The notes under the pieces are model-generated. The model did not search any database. It was given only the letters and a program-made list of their open reading frames with translations, and was not told where the DNA came from. Below, piece by piece: positions 42,718 through 54,499 of a stretch of 64,000 nt of DNA (position 1 is the stretch's first letter; the number at the start of each line of letters is the position of its first letter). The stretch is from Cladophialophora immunda (lineage: Eukaryota; Ascomycota; Eurotiomycetes; Chaetothyriales; Herpotrichiellaceae): the NCBI RefSeq assembly GCF_000835495.1, contig NW_015622542.1, positions 4,238,485 through 4,302,484 on the forward strand, written 5' to 3'. A program made the position numbers and the translations under genes.

Positions 42718-44185
42718 CTAGAAGCCTAGTGCCTGGTTGAAGGCGTCGGCAGCCGCCTGGCCCGTTTGCGCCTGTGCCGCGGTGGCGCCCTGGTTGCATG
42801 CGTCGAGGGCCTGTTGGGACGCTTTACACTTGTCGTTGAGTTGCTGGCCTGCGAGGGTATCCGTGTCAGCCATTATGGCCCAATCCATCGACATGCCCAG
42901 ACAGCCAGGAACTCGAGAAGAAAGTGGTCGGGACAATAGTGGGCAGTATGCTTGTAAAAAGACGAAAGACAGTGACTTACAAATAAAGTCCGTAATGACC
43001 TTGATACCCAGCGCGGACCCGTGCGGGAAGAGCGTCTGGTCGTGAGGCTCGAAGGCTGGCTGGTTGCGCCCGTCCAGACCGTCGGCGAACTGCATCTTCT
43101 GTAAGCGTGTGCCGGTCGGTACTCTGCTAGGGGGTTGATTGCAATGATCTCGCCGGAAAAAGGGAAGATGGTTTTCTCAAACAAGGAAAAGGTTGACTTA
43201 CGATAATAGTCGGGTCGGGACATGAACCGAAATCCAGGCTGGAGGATCCCGTTGTCGTACTGGAAGTGCTCGTCGTCGTCTCACTTGCGGCCGCCGTCGA
43301 GGTAGCAACCGCCGCGGCGGATGTCGTAGTGGCAGCGACGGTAGCTACCGTAGATGAGGCTGATGTGGTACTGTCGGCTGCAGCAGGGGGCGCAGCGCAT
43401 TCTGTCGCCGCCGCCGAGTCAGCTCCGGCAGAAGCAGTGGCCGAGGCAGCGACGGCAGCATTGACCTCATCTTCGGTGGCGTCCTCGACAAGCAGATTCT
43501 GGGTGAAGATGCACCCGACTGGGTCGTTCTGGTCGTCACAGCTGTTCCCTTTTGCAGTCGGGTCACCGATCGTACCGGGAGCAAAAGTGCCGGACTGCAG
43601 GGCGTCGAGGGGGTTGCCGCCGATGTTGGCAATCTGAACAGCGAGCGCCAGAGCGATGTCTTTGTTGACAGTGGCAGCGTTGTCAGAGGCTGGGTCTTGG
43701 TGCTGGGAAATGGCCGCGATTTCCGGATTGACGGCTTGGATTGCCGTACAAGGAACCGACGTCTGTCCAACAGCTCCGGTATTGCGTTCGAGGGCTCTGT
43801 AGATCAAAGCAGCTGTCATACCGTCAACATCCCCGGCAGCTTTGGCATTGGTGAAGGCTCTGTCGGCGGTAGCTTGCTGAAGACAATCCGTGTTGGATAT
43901 GTCGCCCTGTCCGGCGGAAGCGGCAGCGTTGCCGAGGAGACCAAATACAGCATCCACAATGTTGTCCGGATTGTCCGTCTTCAGGAATTGGTTGACAGTC
44001 GTGAGGAATTTCTCGTGTGAGTGTTCTTGTGGCACCTCACGTCGCCCAAGTTTTGTATTCCAGACCGGAGATCGGGTCTGCATGCCATGGTTTTGACTCC
44101 GCTTGATATGCAGGTTCGCAGGACGGGCAGCTGTGACATCAATGCCTGCAGCGAGGAGAACGGAAAGACAAATGACTGGTTTCAT
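42718..44185 (-). CDS. secreted Ala/Ser/Thr-rich protein
   Basis: Three exons, 44185-43202, 43098-42981 and 42848-42718, 410 aa, phases consistent. A signal peptide is seen, MKPVICLSVLLAAGIDVTAA. A helical domain of about 200 residues has scattered Cys (CLQQ, PCTAIQ, CDDQNDPVGCIF). A long Ala/Ser/Thr linker, likely O-glycosylated, follows. After it comes a short C-terminal module: SCPDPTII, FADGLDGRNQPAFEPHDQTLFPHGSAL, FICQQLNDKCKA and an Ala/Gln-rich end. I recall this Cys-bearing C-terminal module from fungal secreted or cell-wall proteins of unknown role. No GPI-like hydrophobic tail, so it is probably released or wall-bound by other means. Confidence 0.82.
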
Positions 44186-45501
44186 TTTGGTTGAGTGTCG
44201 TTAGACGCTTATGTTGTCGTAAATCTCGTAGAGAGCGTGGACTGATCGCAGATCGAGTTTGTTGAATCCGGTGTGGTAATACAATATAGGCCACAGGCCT
44301 GACCAGTTCTCCAGGAACGACTTTGAATTGAACGGGAAAGATGCAAACGGAAAGAGAATGTGAAGGTGAGAACGAATGGTCGCGATCGAGCTGAGTCAAC
44401 AAGCTGGAAAGACATACAAGGGCACTGAAAGAAGCCGGTGCATATATACTCCAGGGCCTCGGGCTGGTCTACTCCGTACCTGGACACTTTCCGCATAAAC
44501 TCCCTCGATCCAGCACTGGCGTGCCTCAAACGTCTGGGACTCTGCACCATCAGCTCTAGAGAAAAGTCTGTCCCTGCCGTGACGAAATCTTAGCGAGGAA
44601 TGGGGACAGGTCTGACCATCAGAGCTCCATCCATCATGTGTCAGTGGATGCCATAGGCCGGCACCATGGTAGGCAGGGATGTCAAGATCCGGAACAGAGG
44701 CTACCGGTCGGTGTCCCTGTCACGGAACAGATGAACCAGGCTGGCACGTGGCACCACATCGAGCTTTGAGCCATTTTTTGAAGCCTCAGGCTCGATTTCT
44801 GGGGAACAACGGCGGTTGGACGAGATTGCTTTGGTGTGTGAAGGAGTCGAAGATGGGTGAAGGGTGTATCATGTAGGAGTCCTCGGCCAGATCGTGCAGC
44901 GTCTCGGGTCTGGGAACCATGGCGGCTGAAACGCCGGAAGGGCAATGGAGCGACCGGCTACTGTAAACTCTGAACGAGGGGACGGGATGCTGTATATCTG
45001 CTTCGATGGGCCAGGAAATGTCCCCGTCCGTTCTTCAGAACAAAGGCGTATTGAAGAAACATTCTCTCAATTGTATCGGCTGGTGTGTGTTCCTGTAGAA
45101 GGAGGAGGGAGAAGAACAGGAGCAGGAGATACAGATATTGAGCTATTCCGTTCTAAGTATGGAGAATTCTGAGGAAGCCTTGGCAGCGGGTCTCTGATTA
45201 GGGCGGCATGGCTTTTTACCTTGATCCGGAATGCCTCAGATGCACACACAGCTTCGTCCTCTCCCATATACTATTCGATTGAGCCAACTGCTCTGTCCCC
45301 GAACAACAATAACAACTCCTATTCGAAACTACAGAATCGCTCAGACACCTCACACGCTTTGCAATGGAAAACGCCGTGGCCACTCTGTCCCCGTTGTCAT
45401 CAAGGTCGTCCAGGAGTCAATCATGCGAATCGTATCCAAAATTACCAGGCTGGGCCAGTCTCGTGGCACCACCCCATGAGAGCCAAGATCAGCCAGGACA
45501 T
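44186..45501. other. intergenic, no gene seen
   Basis: 1.3 kb between the secreted-protein start and the coiled-coil gene stop. Open frames are short and not recognisable. The 44186-44600 part probably holds the promoter of the secreted protein. Confidence 0.35.
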
Positions 45502-47856
45502 TCATCTTCCGCCGGCACCCATTCGGGCAATACCCTCCAAGATGCGGCCCCCATATCCAGTAGCTTTGCTGTTGCTTGAAGGCGCCTTCAGGCCGGAGCC
45601 GGGGGCTGGAATACCCGAGTATTTGCCAGCGGTGGGCTTTTGCAGCATGCTTACTGGTCGAGGTCGTCCTGGCAAAGCTGTCCTGGACTCTCCACCGTTT
45701 GTGCTGCTCTTGAATCTGTTCGGACTGGCTAAGGCGGACGCTGAATTTGGTCGCCCGTTGCCATCCTCACTCCGAGGTGGACTCACGGGCTGTTGTGGTT
45801 GTTGCATGACGCGCTGCTCTTCTTGCTGAGCACTCATTGTCAGGAATAGATCCACCTGGGCGACCAACTCGCCCTTCTCAACCCTTTCTTGTTCAATCTC
45901 CTTGCGCAGTGAATCGGTCTCAGCGGTGAGCGAATCAACTTGGCCTCGAAGCCCTGCTGCCTCGGCTTCGAGCATTTTCTTCTCAGCGTTGGTCTCCTCG
46001 TTCCACCGCCGAAGCTCTTCAATCTGCCCCTCCATCTTGGACATAGCTTCGCTTTGACCCGGAATAATGCCGCTCATGGTTGCTTCTTTTTCCGTTTGAA
46101 GCTTGAGTACCTCCTCTTGAGATGCTTTAAGCTCCATTCGAAGCTGTTCGACTTGCTTGATCCATCTCTTCTCGTAGCTAACCTTGAGGTCCGCCACTTT
46201 GCGCTCGTGTTTGCTCTTGTATAAGGCATGCAATTCGCGAGCCACTTTTTCTGTGGCGTCCTTGACGGCAAAATCAATGTCAGTGCTCACCCCGGGCGTT
46301 GCAGGACCGCTTGACTTGTCGGGGCTCGGAGTGCACTTGATGCGTTCAGAGCGTAAGGTGTCAAGGGAAGCCTGAAGCTCAAGAATCCGCACTTCGTGCT
46401 CCTCTGTCTTTCGCTCAGCTTCTTCGGCTTGTTTTCGAAGCTTTTCCTTTTCCCGTTCCTCGAGAAAGATGTTCTGTTTGACCTCCCTAAGGACTTCCTC
46501 CATCTCTCGACTGCGGCGCTCCAGCTCTTCCTTTGCATGTTCCAACTCTTCCCGAGAGGCACGCTCGTTTCGAAGTTCCTCGCTGGTCTTTCCCACTCGC
46601 ACTTCCGCATCAGTGACGGCACGTTTCAAAGCCATCACCTCCGCCTCTTTGCCCGATAGAGTGGCTTCGAGACCGGAGATTCGCGACTGCAGTTCGGACC
46701 GCAGAGTTTCCAGCTCTCGGGGCGTGATGGTGGGAATGGAGCGTGGCGTGGCCATTGGCTCAAGGTCGATATCCAACAGGTCCATTCCCAGCCCGGTTGT
46801 TGCGCCATACATGCTGTGCCTCTGACTAGCAGGTGTTGATGGGATAGGTTTGTCTCCGAATAGAGCCTGGTCCTGCTTTTGTGGAGAACGACCTGAAGCT
46901 CGTTCGCGATCCACCGAGGCTTGAGACCGATGAACGGGGCTTGGATTGACTTTGATCGGGAACCCTTTCCTCCCAGAGGGGCTTCTTCTGATGGGGCGCT
47001 GTACAGAGCCGGGAGGGGGCATCAAGATATTTGATTGCCCCGTGAAATTCATGAGATCGGTTGGGGAGTCGTTGAAATAGGTATTTCTTCGGGGGGTTGC
47101 TTCGTCCTCCTCATTTGATGAGATACTCCTCCTAGACGCAGACAGCAGACGCAAGGGGCGTTGGGCAGTGCCGGGAGTACTAGTGATTACAGATGGTCTG
47201 AGTTGTTTGGAAGGCGACCAAGGCTCCTGCCGGGACTGGGACGGAGTGTCTCTCAGGTTTGCGAATCTGGTCAGGTCTGTCGGGATGGCAGAGATGGTGC
47301 TCAGATCTCCAATTGTGTCATCGTGGATAGTTTTGTCACCCAAACTCAGAGTCAAGGTCATAGTATCAGATGCCTCCCTGGCAGGAGTTTCGCAATCTGT
47401 AGATATGTCGACCCCATCGTCGAGAGAGTGGTGTATTATTGACTCGTCCAAACCATCATCTTGCGCAGCTGCGTCTTTCTGCATCGCGTCGATCGCACGC
47501 GTGAGGCCTTCATTGAACCGCACCGTGGGCTCGGCAGGGGAGCCTGGGGGAGAGCTGTCGACTTTTGATTCGTCTTGTAAGCGGTATTTGATGGGCGACA
47601 GTGGCTTCCTCGGACTAGAAGGTTGACTGGAGAGCGTCGGGGACGAGATTGGAACGTCCATGACAGGAAGGGAAATATTGGTAGGATTGATCGAGGCGGA
47701 CTGCGCAAGAGTAGTGGTGGTCATGGTGCTAGGGGATTTAAGAGCTTCTGGAAGAGGCTTCTGGGGAAAATCGAGCTTGACAGGGGAGGATCTGGAGTTC
47801 TGCTTGGCGGGCGACAGGGAAGATAACGGCTCAGGCATCGTGTCGGTGAGGGACAT
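45502..47856 (-). CDS. large coiled-coil protein, possibly cytoskeletal/spindle-pole (TACC-like)
   Basis: Intronless, 784 aa. The first ~370 residues are disordered and Ser/Pro-rich with many SP/TP sites (PSSPRKPLSPIKY, SPSKQLRPS), suggesting cell-cycle kinase control. Residues ~370-680 form long heptad-repeat coiled coils: RELETLRSELQSRISGLEATL, NERASREELEHAKEELERRSREM, AEKKMLEAEAAGLRGQVDSLTAETDSL. A segment VARELHALYKSKHERKVADLKVSYEKRW resembles the start of TACC-type C-terminal coiled coils, which bind microtubule plus-end and spindle-pole partners. The C-terminal ~100 residues are basic and disordered. I can support a coiled-coil scaffold; the TACC link is only a lead. Confidence 0.75.
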   Translation of the reverse strand: MSLTDTMPEPLSSLSPAKQNSRSSPVKLDFPQKPLPEALKSPSTMTTTTLAQSASINPTNISLPVMDVPISSPTLSSQPSSPRKPLSPIKYRLQDESKVDSSPPGSPAEPTVRFNEGLTRAIDAMQKDAAAQDDGLDESIIHHSLDDGVDISTDCETPAREASDTMTLTLSLGDKTIHDDTIGDLSTISAIPTDLTRFANLRDTPSQSRQEPWSPSKQLRPSVITSTPGTAQRPLRLLSASRRSISSNEEDEATPRRNTYFNDSPTDLMNFTGQSNILMPPPGSVQRPIRRSPSGRKGFPIKVNPSPVHRSQASVDRERASGRSPQKQDQALFGDKPIPSTPASQRHSMYGATTGLGMDLLDIDLEPMATPRSIPTITPRELETLRSELQSRISGLEATLSGKEAEVMALKRAVTDAEVRVGKTSEELRNERASREELEHAKEELERRSREMEEVLREVKQNIFLEEREKEKLRKQAEEAERKTEEHEVRILELQASLDTLRSERIKCTPSPDKSSGPATPGVSTDIDFAVKDATEKVARELHALYKSKHERKVADLKVSYEKRWIKQVEQLRMELKASQEEVLKLQTEKEATMSGIIPGQSEAMSKMEGQIEELRRWNEETNAEKKMLEAEAAGLRGQVDSLTAETDSLRKEIEQERVEKGELVAQVDLFLTMSAQQEEQRVMQQPQQPVSPPRSEDGNGRPNSASALASPNRFKSSTNGGESRTALPGRPRPVSMLQKPTAGKYSGIPAPGSGLKAPSSNSKATGYGGRILEGIARMGAGGR

Positions 47857-48431
47857 GGCCGGGAGCTAGGTCATTGAGAGAGGTACGGACGCAGGATTGA
47901 GAGACGAGGACAGCCATGAGAGTGTGAGCGAGTGAATTCGAGTACGATGATGAGGGTAATTACTGTGGGGAGGTGATGTTATCCCAAGATTGACTTGTTG
48001 GTAGCGCAGAGGACGTGTGTCAAGGCACGCCTCGCTGTCGTTGCGCTGGGTGACAAGAGGCCACCGAGACCAAGTTGCGGTGATAGAAACTCGCTTCGCT
48101 TCCCCTTCGTTCTGCCCCTTGTCAATATTATTGGGATTGCACCCGGTGGACCCCGATCGGATAAACAATGCCAAGGCGCTAGAGGGCAGCTAGTCCCGTA
48201 ACGGCTTTGTACCTGAATGCCTCGCGCTCCTCAGCCTGCGCCCTGCATGGCGCGTCTCGCCCTCCTCGCATCCCATCAGCCGCACCCAGTGAACAGATGC
48301 CAACACATCGAGCTGTTCTTCTCCTGCATATGACCTGCATCGATGCCCCTCCGCATCTCAGCTGCTGAGAGGCTGGGCGCCGCCACACTCTCAACGCTTA
48401 TGCATCTCTCCCCTCCGGCTTGTCACCCCTC
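47857..48431. other. intergenic
   Basis: 575 bases upstream of the coiled-coil gene and downstream of the F-box-like gene. No gene recognised. Confidence 0.35.
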
Positions 48432-49424
48432 CTACATATCTCCTGAGGATCCTCGCCACACTGACGGATCTAATCTCATATCCGTGATGGTTGTCCTTTC
48501 CGCAGACGCGCTGGCTTTGGCTTCAATCTTCTGCTGTCTCTCTTTCCACAGGAGTCGGGCCACTCCATTCGCTGCCAGCCGAGCCCCTTCACTGCGCGAC
48601 CCTCTCCAAATGCCCTCCTTGACAAGACTGTCGTCTACTTCCACGTCCCCTGCAGTCTGATAGTTGAAACCTGCATCTGCAGGACCATACCTTCTCAATA
48701 TTTGCGATGCCCAAAGTGGGCCTTTCCAGATAACATGCTCGGTCAAAATCGCATGATCGATGTTGAACGAAGCGCCGCTGAGGCTGCCAAAACTGCTGAC
48801 GCTGGAATCCTTAGGTCTAAACAAGAAGACAGTGCTCCAGAGCCGCATTGAGCAAACACTAATAGCGCCTATGAGATCTTCCAAGTCCTCTAGCGCGAGA
48901 TCCTGTTTTAGGAAATGGACGAATCTTTCCGAAAACTGCTTTGAGAAAGAATGCCCGGCGTCAGGGGCAGGGGCGAGCAAATCTGCCATTGTCGAATACG
49001 CAACCCCTAGAGACGAGTTCAGCACCTGGCTGAAGATTGCAAATAGCACGAAAGGCTCTCGCTTGCCAGGTCGCAAGTTTGGCGCCGCGGCCTGGACGGG
49101 GTGTCCGATTGCCCTGTCCAAATCCGCGGCAAGGAGTCTGGTCATGCGCAGAAGATTGCCAAAGGCCATGACATGGACGATGTCCGGCTGCCGGATCCCA
49201 GATGTGGATTTATCACCTGCCCTCTGCGAGAGGTACAGATCCCGTACTCGCGCACTGATGCCATATCCGAAGCACAGATCATCGAGCAGTAGATGGGTTT
49301 GGCGGTCCGCTAACGCCAAAGCACGCGAATTGCTCAACCTGAGGTTTGGAAGGTCTCCGTTGAGGTTGGCATACCGCACAATCTGCGCCACGATCTCGGT
49401 GGGCAGTTCGGAGAGGGAAAGCAT
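48432..49424 (-). CDS. F-box-like protein of unknown function
   Basis: Intronless, 330 aa. The N-terminus MLSLSELPTEIVAQIVRYA, followed by LPNLRLSNSRALALADRQTHLLLDDL, looks like a short F-box, which would link to Skp1 in an SCF ubiquitin ligase. The remaining residues have no repeats or domain I recognise. A basic/Ala segment (LLWKERQQKIEAKASASAER) is near the C-terminus. Open over the whole length with no need for introns. Confidence 0.65.
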   Translation of the reverse strand: MLSLSELPTEIVAQIVRYANLNGDLPNLRLSNSRALALADRQTHLLLDDLCFGYGISARVRDLYLSQRAGDKSTSGIRQPDIVHVMAFGNLLRMTRLLAADLDRAIGHPVQAAAPNLRPGKREPFVLFAIFSQVLNSSLGVAYSTMADLLAPAPDAGHSFSKQFSERFVHFLKQDLALEDLEDLIGAISVCSMRLWSTVFLFRPKDSSVSSFGSLSGASFNIDHAILTEHVIWKGPLWASQILRRYGPADAGFNYQTAGDVEVDDSLVKEGIWRGSRSEGARLAANGVARLLWKERQQKIEAKASASAERTTITDMRLDPSVWRGSSGDM

Positions 49425-49673
49425 CCTGAATGAAAATGGGACGAGGCCTGTGAGTACAGATGAGTGTGTCTACGAGTAGGTTCTGGCATTTATATGTAGT
49501 GTCACTAGCAGATTGTCCTCGTTGCATACTCCATTGGAAATGAGCTGATTAGTGGCGGTGGTTGATTACTACTCTATCAAAGTATGGCGCCATCGCCACA
49601 TGCAGTAATTGTTGTTACTCTATTCTACCAGCCGATTACTATCGTTCTCGGGATCTGGTCTCGGAGGCCTCTT

Positions 49674-49707
<34 letters not shown>

Positions 49708-50428
49708 GACTTCGATAGGGAGCGAACCGTTGGTCCTCATCTTAAGGTCCTCAATGCACTGGCTGCAGCAAGTTCCAGAGGGCGGCGGTGGAAGAATAAT
49801 TTTCCGCATTGACAAGATATCGGTCGTGCCTGTTGTAATATTTCTACACTCTTTAGGTCCACGCTCAACGAGGAATACTTCAGCAGCTCACACTTCGTCA
49901 GATCGTCCCTTGATCCGACCGGCTTCGAGGTCTGCGCCGACCCTTCAGCGACTCTTCACGGCTACAGCGACAGCGAGCCGAAAACCTTTACCAGTCACCG
50001 AAACCAAGTCGGAATTTTAGGAGGTTGTATCCTTTCGCTCCGCAACCCTGTCTAGGGGGTTTAAATGGTTCTTTTCGTCGTCATGGCTCCTTAGCATTCC
50101 TTGGAGAGAACACTTCGAGAACTAGTATTAGTATTAGGCAAGTCCGTAAGATCTCTCTGTTCGTACAGTTACAACCCGCATCAGTCAGGATTAGTGTCTC
50201 AATCCCTTTCCGTTCAGCCAACAGATGGAATATCGCGCCAGTTGTGGCCGATTATTAGGACACCATAGGAGATAAGGACACCTATGTATGAGGAATATAG
50301 TCCTGGCAACATCGGGCAGCGCCGTCATGGCTTGACCAGCTTCCACCCTAATAGTGATGATACAAGAATTCCTGGGGAGAAAAATTTAGTAAATCGGTAC
50401 GGAGTCTGTTGGGATCCGGCTTTTAGCT
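49425..50428. other. intergenic with CT microsatellite
   Basis: One kilobase between the F-box-like start and the STAND gene stop. It holds a (CT)n repeat at 49677-49705. Stretches such as 50110-50140 are rich in short TAGTATTAG repeats. No gene recognised. Confidence 0.35.
49677..49705 (+). repeat. (CT)14 microsatellite
   Basis: Perfect CT dinucleotide run of 29 nt, 250 bases upstream of the F-box-like gene start; a pyrimidine tract on the plus strand. Confidence 0.95.
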
Positions 50429-53400
50429 TTACGTACCCATGACGAGAAACATCATAATAGTAGCTACAGGGACGTGTGCTCCGCTCCGGAACACATTCAG
50501 ATCGCGCGGCTGGTGGCTAGCCGGGGCCATCGCTGGCATAGAATGGGGAGTTGATTCAAGCTCTGGGCATATCGTCCCTGGTTCGGGCAGGGCTCCTAGA
50601 GCATGCTTCGATGGTTGGTCTGTCGGTGACGGCGAGTTTGGGTATGACTGTGATGAAAAGTTGGTCAGAGGTGGGTTTCTAAAGCCCGGGTAAAGATCCT
50701 GCTTGTTGAGACATGGGGTTCTTACCGATCCAGGGAAGAATTCTGAAGTCGGCCAAGCAAGTTTAGGCTTCGGTAAGGGTCTGAAATCTAGATACTTGTC
50801 CTTGTCGTCTGAGTTGCTGGCCTCGCAAAAAGATTCGGACCGAGACGAATATTTCGATTTAGCGGGGGCTGGCAGCAGCTTCCTGGCACTTTTCCTCGAA
50901 ATTATGCAGCTTTCGTCCCATTCCTGTTTGTACTCGGAGTAGGTGGGAAGACGGTTAAGAACATCTGTTATGATCGATGTCCGCTGCGGTTGCATCTCCA
51001 GGACCTGTCGCAAAGAGACGACCGGATGAGCCTTCCAATCGCCAACCCCTTTGTGAAGTGGGCTGAAGAAGATGAAGCCTTTCTTGACACGGAGCCAGAG
51101 ACAAAGCTGGCTAGATTTGGTGTAGTAAACATAGGGATCTATATCATGCGAGAGGAAAAGTTTGAGCATCCTAAATGCATCTTCGTCGTACCGGACTGCC
51201 AGAGAACAATCCAGCGTTGCATCTAGCGTAAAAAAATTATAAGGAAAATATCGGGAGTGTTCAGTCAGCCCAAATATGGGGTTCCATGTGGCGCCTTGTT
51301 GGAGAAGAATGTCAACAACCGCGAAGAACTCAGATGTATCGAGAGACTGACTGTATGCGGGTTTGAGCCTGTCAGAGAGCATGAAAACGAAGCCGCAGAG
51401 AGCGTGGTCAAGCAATCGGTCCAACATATTATGTAGAACGGCACTTCGACGAGCAACAAGTCCGTCAAGGAAGATCTCTTGGGAACCGCGATATGCAAAG
51501 GTGCCGTAGAGATCGTTGTTGGCGATCACCCTTCCATTGCCCGATAGTGAGACCTTCCAAATGTAGCCAAACGTGCCACTAATCATCCAGCCTGAATCCC
51601 CCCATTGAGGATTAGAGTTCGCATATCGCAAAACAGAGTCGAGATCGTCGAGAAACTCGAAGTCCGGAGGTCTACCTTTAAGGAATGTTCGGTGAAGAGC
51701 AACGACCAAGCGTGCCATGGTCACACCCACATCTGTACTCCGGAGATATTCGTCGTGAAGGGCAAACACGGATTTGAGCTCAGCTAGGAAGCTGTGACAA
51801 ATAAGCCGAAGGATGCTAGTATTCTTCTCTTCGTCTGCAGTCGACTTTCGGATCATTCGCCGGAAATCGGTGTCTCTATCAGATTCGGGTTGGGCTTCCA
51901 GAAAGTCGAGTACGGAGCGATGGAGGAACACGACGCGCTCCTGGAGGAAGACTGGATATTTTTCGCTGAGGTGGCTGCGAAGTCGCGTCTCGAGAAGGCC
52001 CTTGCAGCATGGCACAAGCTGGTTACGCATTCGCGCTATGCGATAGTTTAGGTCTTCCTTATTCAGATCCTTTCTGAGTGCATATTTCGGGTCGTTTTCG
52101 AGATCTTCCAAGAACGAGTATCTTAGGAGAGTGGGGCCCATGTCAGGGCAAATCCTTCTTGTGGCCAAAGCAAAGGAGAAGATGGTAGCCGCCCTTCTTC
52201 TGTATATAGCATCAATATCATCGAGCATGTACTGAAGAAATCCGTCCAATCGGGTTGGCATCGTATCCATCCGTTGGCGGAGCATTGCTGGTGAATCTCT
52301 AAACTGGGCGCCTTGAAGCAGAGATTTTAAGACCAGCGTCACCCATAAGAAGACTCCCTCCGCTCTTGTCACGATCTCGTCTACCAGTTCGACAAATTGA
52401 GGGCCTGTAGTAGACGCGTCGTGGAGACCATGCTTGAGGGTGTCCTCGACTACTAGGGTCATATCGTTTCTCGTGAGTTCGTGCAGTCTCAGCCGGCGCC
52501 TAGGAGTTTCAGGAATGGTCTCGTCAAGGATGTTTTTGAAGATTTGCCAGTCTCGGCTGGAGGCGCAGATCTTCACATCGGACCCAGAAGTTGCCCAAGT
52601 AGCTATGGTGCTGACGAAGTTGCTGTAAACGGTGAAGTTGTGGTCCTGTTCACTGCTCTCATCGAACTCGTCCAGGCCGTCAATAAAGAAACAGAATCGC
52701 CGGGATTGGCATGTCGATTCAGACTCCAAAAGTTTCTTAAACCGTGATTGGACCATATCAAAGTCAACACGGATTTCGCCATCGAAGGGCACATTCCACT
52801 CTTTCTCGTTGATCAGTTTGTATTCGTCCGGAAAGGTGGATTCGATGAGGTCGGGAGCCTGCTGAAGGATGGTGTAGAGAAGGGCTTGGGTCAGGCCTTT
52901 TAGTGATCGCTGCAAGGGATTTCCGGCCCGCCAAAAGAAGAATTTGCCGAATATCAGCTGCTTCGTTCCAGCCCATGCGTCGAGAAGCTCCTTGGTTTGC
53001 TTCTTGTCGCAGAGGAACTTCATGAGGGTGCTTTTCCCGGAGCCTGCTTTCCCTTCCACATGGAATATTCCACCCTCAGCTCGCAACCACTGGGTGAAAG
53101 ACACCTTGGCTGGCGGGGTTGTTCCCTCCACCTGGGCTCCGGATGCGCAATCATCGAATATCCACGCAAACGTGTTGTTATGCTCCGGCTTGACATCATC
53201 GAATCGTTCATTCATTTGCGGGAAGCGCAGAGCCTTGAGGATAACCTGTCGACACTTTGCTTCTCGCACACTGGAGCAGAATTTCTGAAACTCATGGTGG
53301 ATAGCACGAATATTCTCGGCGGTGTCCGCCGTTGACTGGGCATTAACGGCATCCTTTAGCCCCTGGAGTTCGTCCACGATATTTTCTTTCGATACCAGCA

Positions 53401-53920
53401 ATTTCTGTAGATTGTCCTGCATGGACCCCTGACGTTCTCTGTTTGGAGTTTAGATTGCATGCCAGAGACGGATGGAAAGGGTTTCAACTGACTCGAGTAG
53501 CAAGTTCAACTCCACCAACAGCAGGGCACGATAGTCATCGAGCGTCTCACGGACCGCTTTTATCTTGTCCGCCTTCTTCCAGGATTGATATGCAACACGT
53601 ATGCTCTCAGTCCTAGACCCCTGCCTTTTGACCTTGAGAGGCGCCAGAACGTCTTGGAGTGTTTTGAGCAGCTCTTCACATTTCGTGGCCAGGTCGTTCA
53701 GAGCCTTGTGCTGGGGCGATGATGGTGTTTTCAACCGCCCGTACGCCTCTTCCAGCCGCCCGACGGTGTTGAAGAGCTCTGAATTGCTTGAAGTCATCCC
53801 CGAGGTGGAATTATAGACTTGGACGGCGGTTGAGACGACCGAATACCCCATTCCGATGAATTGGAGGATATTGGCGGCGAGGCCAATTGCGGCGAGCTCT
53901 GCCATCTCGATTCTCGTCAC
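50429..53920 (-). CDS. NACHT/STAND NTPase (NLR-like)
   Basis: The N-terminal exon starts at 53920 (or 53905, MAELAAIGLAANILQF). It encodes the helical N-terminal domain common to fungal STAND proteins, with WKKADKIKAVRETLDDYRALLLVELNLLL. This frame stops at 53450. A second frame of 997 aa (53422-50429) continues it and begins with a further helical stretch. Next comes the NACHT domain: P-loop EGKAGSGKSTLMKFL, Walker B CFFIDGLDEFDES, then KICASSRDW and LRLHELTRNDM. A short intron ending in CCAAACAG near 53438 most likely joins the two; its donor is not certain. No ankyrin, WD or TPR repeats follow. By family it is an NLR-like signalling NTPase linked to non-self recognition. Here the effector end is the N-terminal helix domain. 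Confidence 0.8.
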
Positions 53921-54499
53921 CTAAGCCGATTTCCAACTTGAGAAATACACAAGCGCTTGTATGGTGCCAGCCGAGCACAATGTCGTTGTTAGGATTGATA
54001 GATGAATGAACGAGTGTTACGACGGGCAGCTAGGGATAGACATGAGCAATCGTCTCTCTCCTGCAACCGCTGAGGCTGAGCACATGCAACAGATGCGTTG
54101 GCAGCCTCTGATTCGTTGGGTGACAGGCAACCATTGGGCACTCTGCAGGACCAGCAGAGCCTCACGGTCTAGGTATCCAATATTATAGGGCTGTGATACC
54201 GCATTTCTGCAAAGTCAAAGTTATATGTGTACAATAGCATCTTGGAGCAACTTAGTCACAGGCACAGGGAGTTATTAGGGAATCCACTCGAGCTAGCAAG
54301 GCTGACGTGATCGAGGCGCCTATCAGATCCAGTCTTTCGCGGGGAATACTGGGTACTTTGATCGTATTGATTCCTAGTTATAGCGGATCGGAAAGGGGCG
54401 CATCATATACTGAGCATTGATTTTGGAAAATAAACCAACTGGATCTACCGCGAACCTCCCTTACCTGTCCCCAGAGAAACCTCGCCAAAACTCCGACTT
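53921..54499. other. intergenic
   Basis: 580 bases upstream of the STAND gene and downstream of the glucosidase II beta gene. No gene or RNA recognised. Confidence 0.35.

Noticed and set aside
45221..45829. 202-codon plus-strand frame
   Set aside because: Mostly antisense to the coiled-coil gene's 3' end, with no domain.
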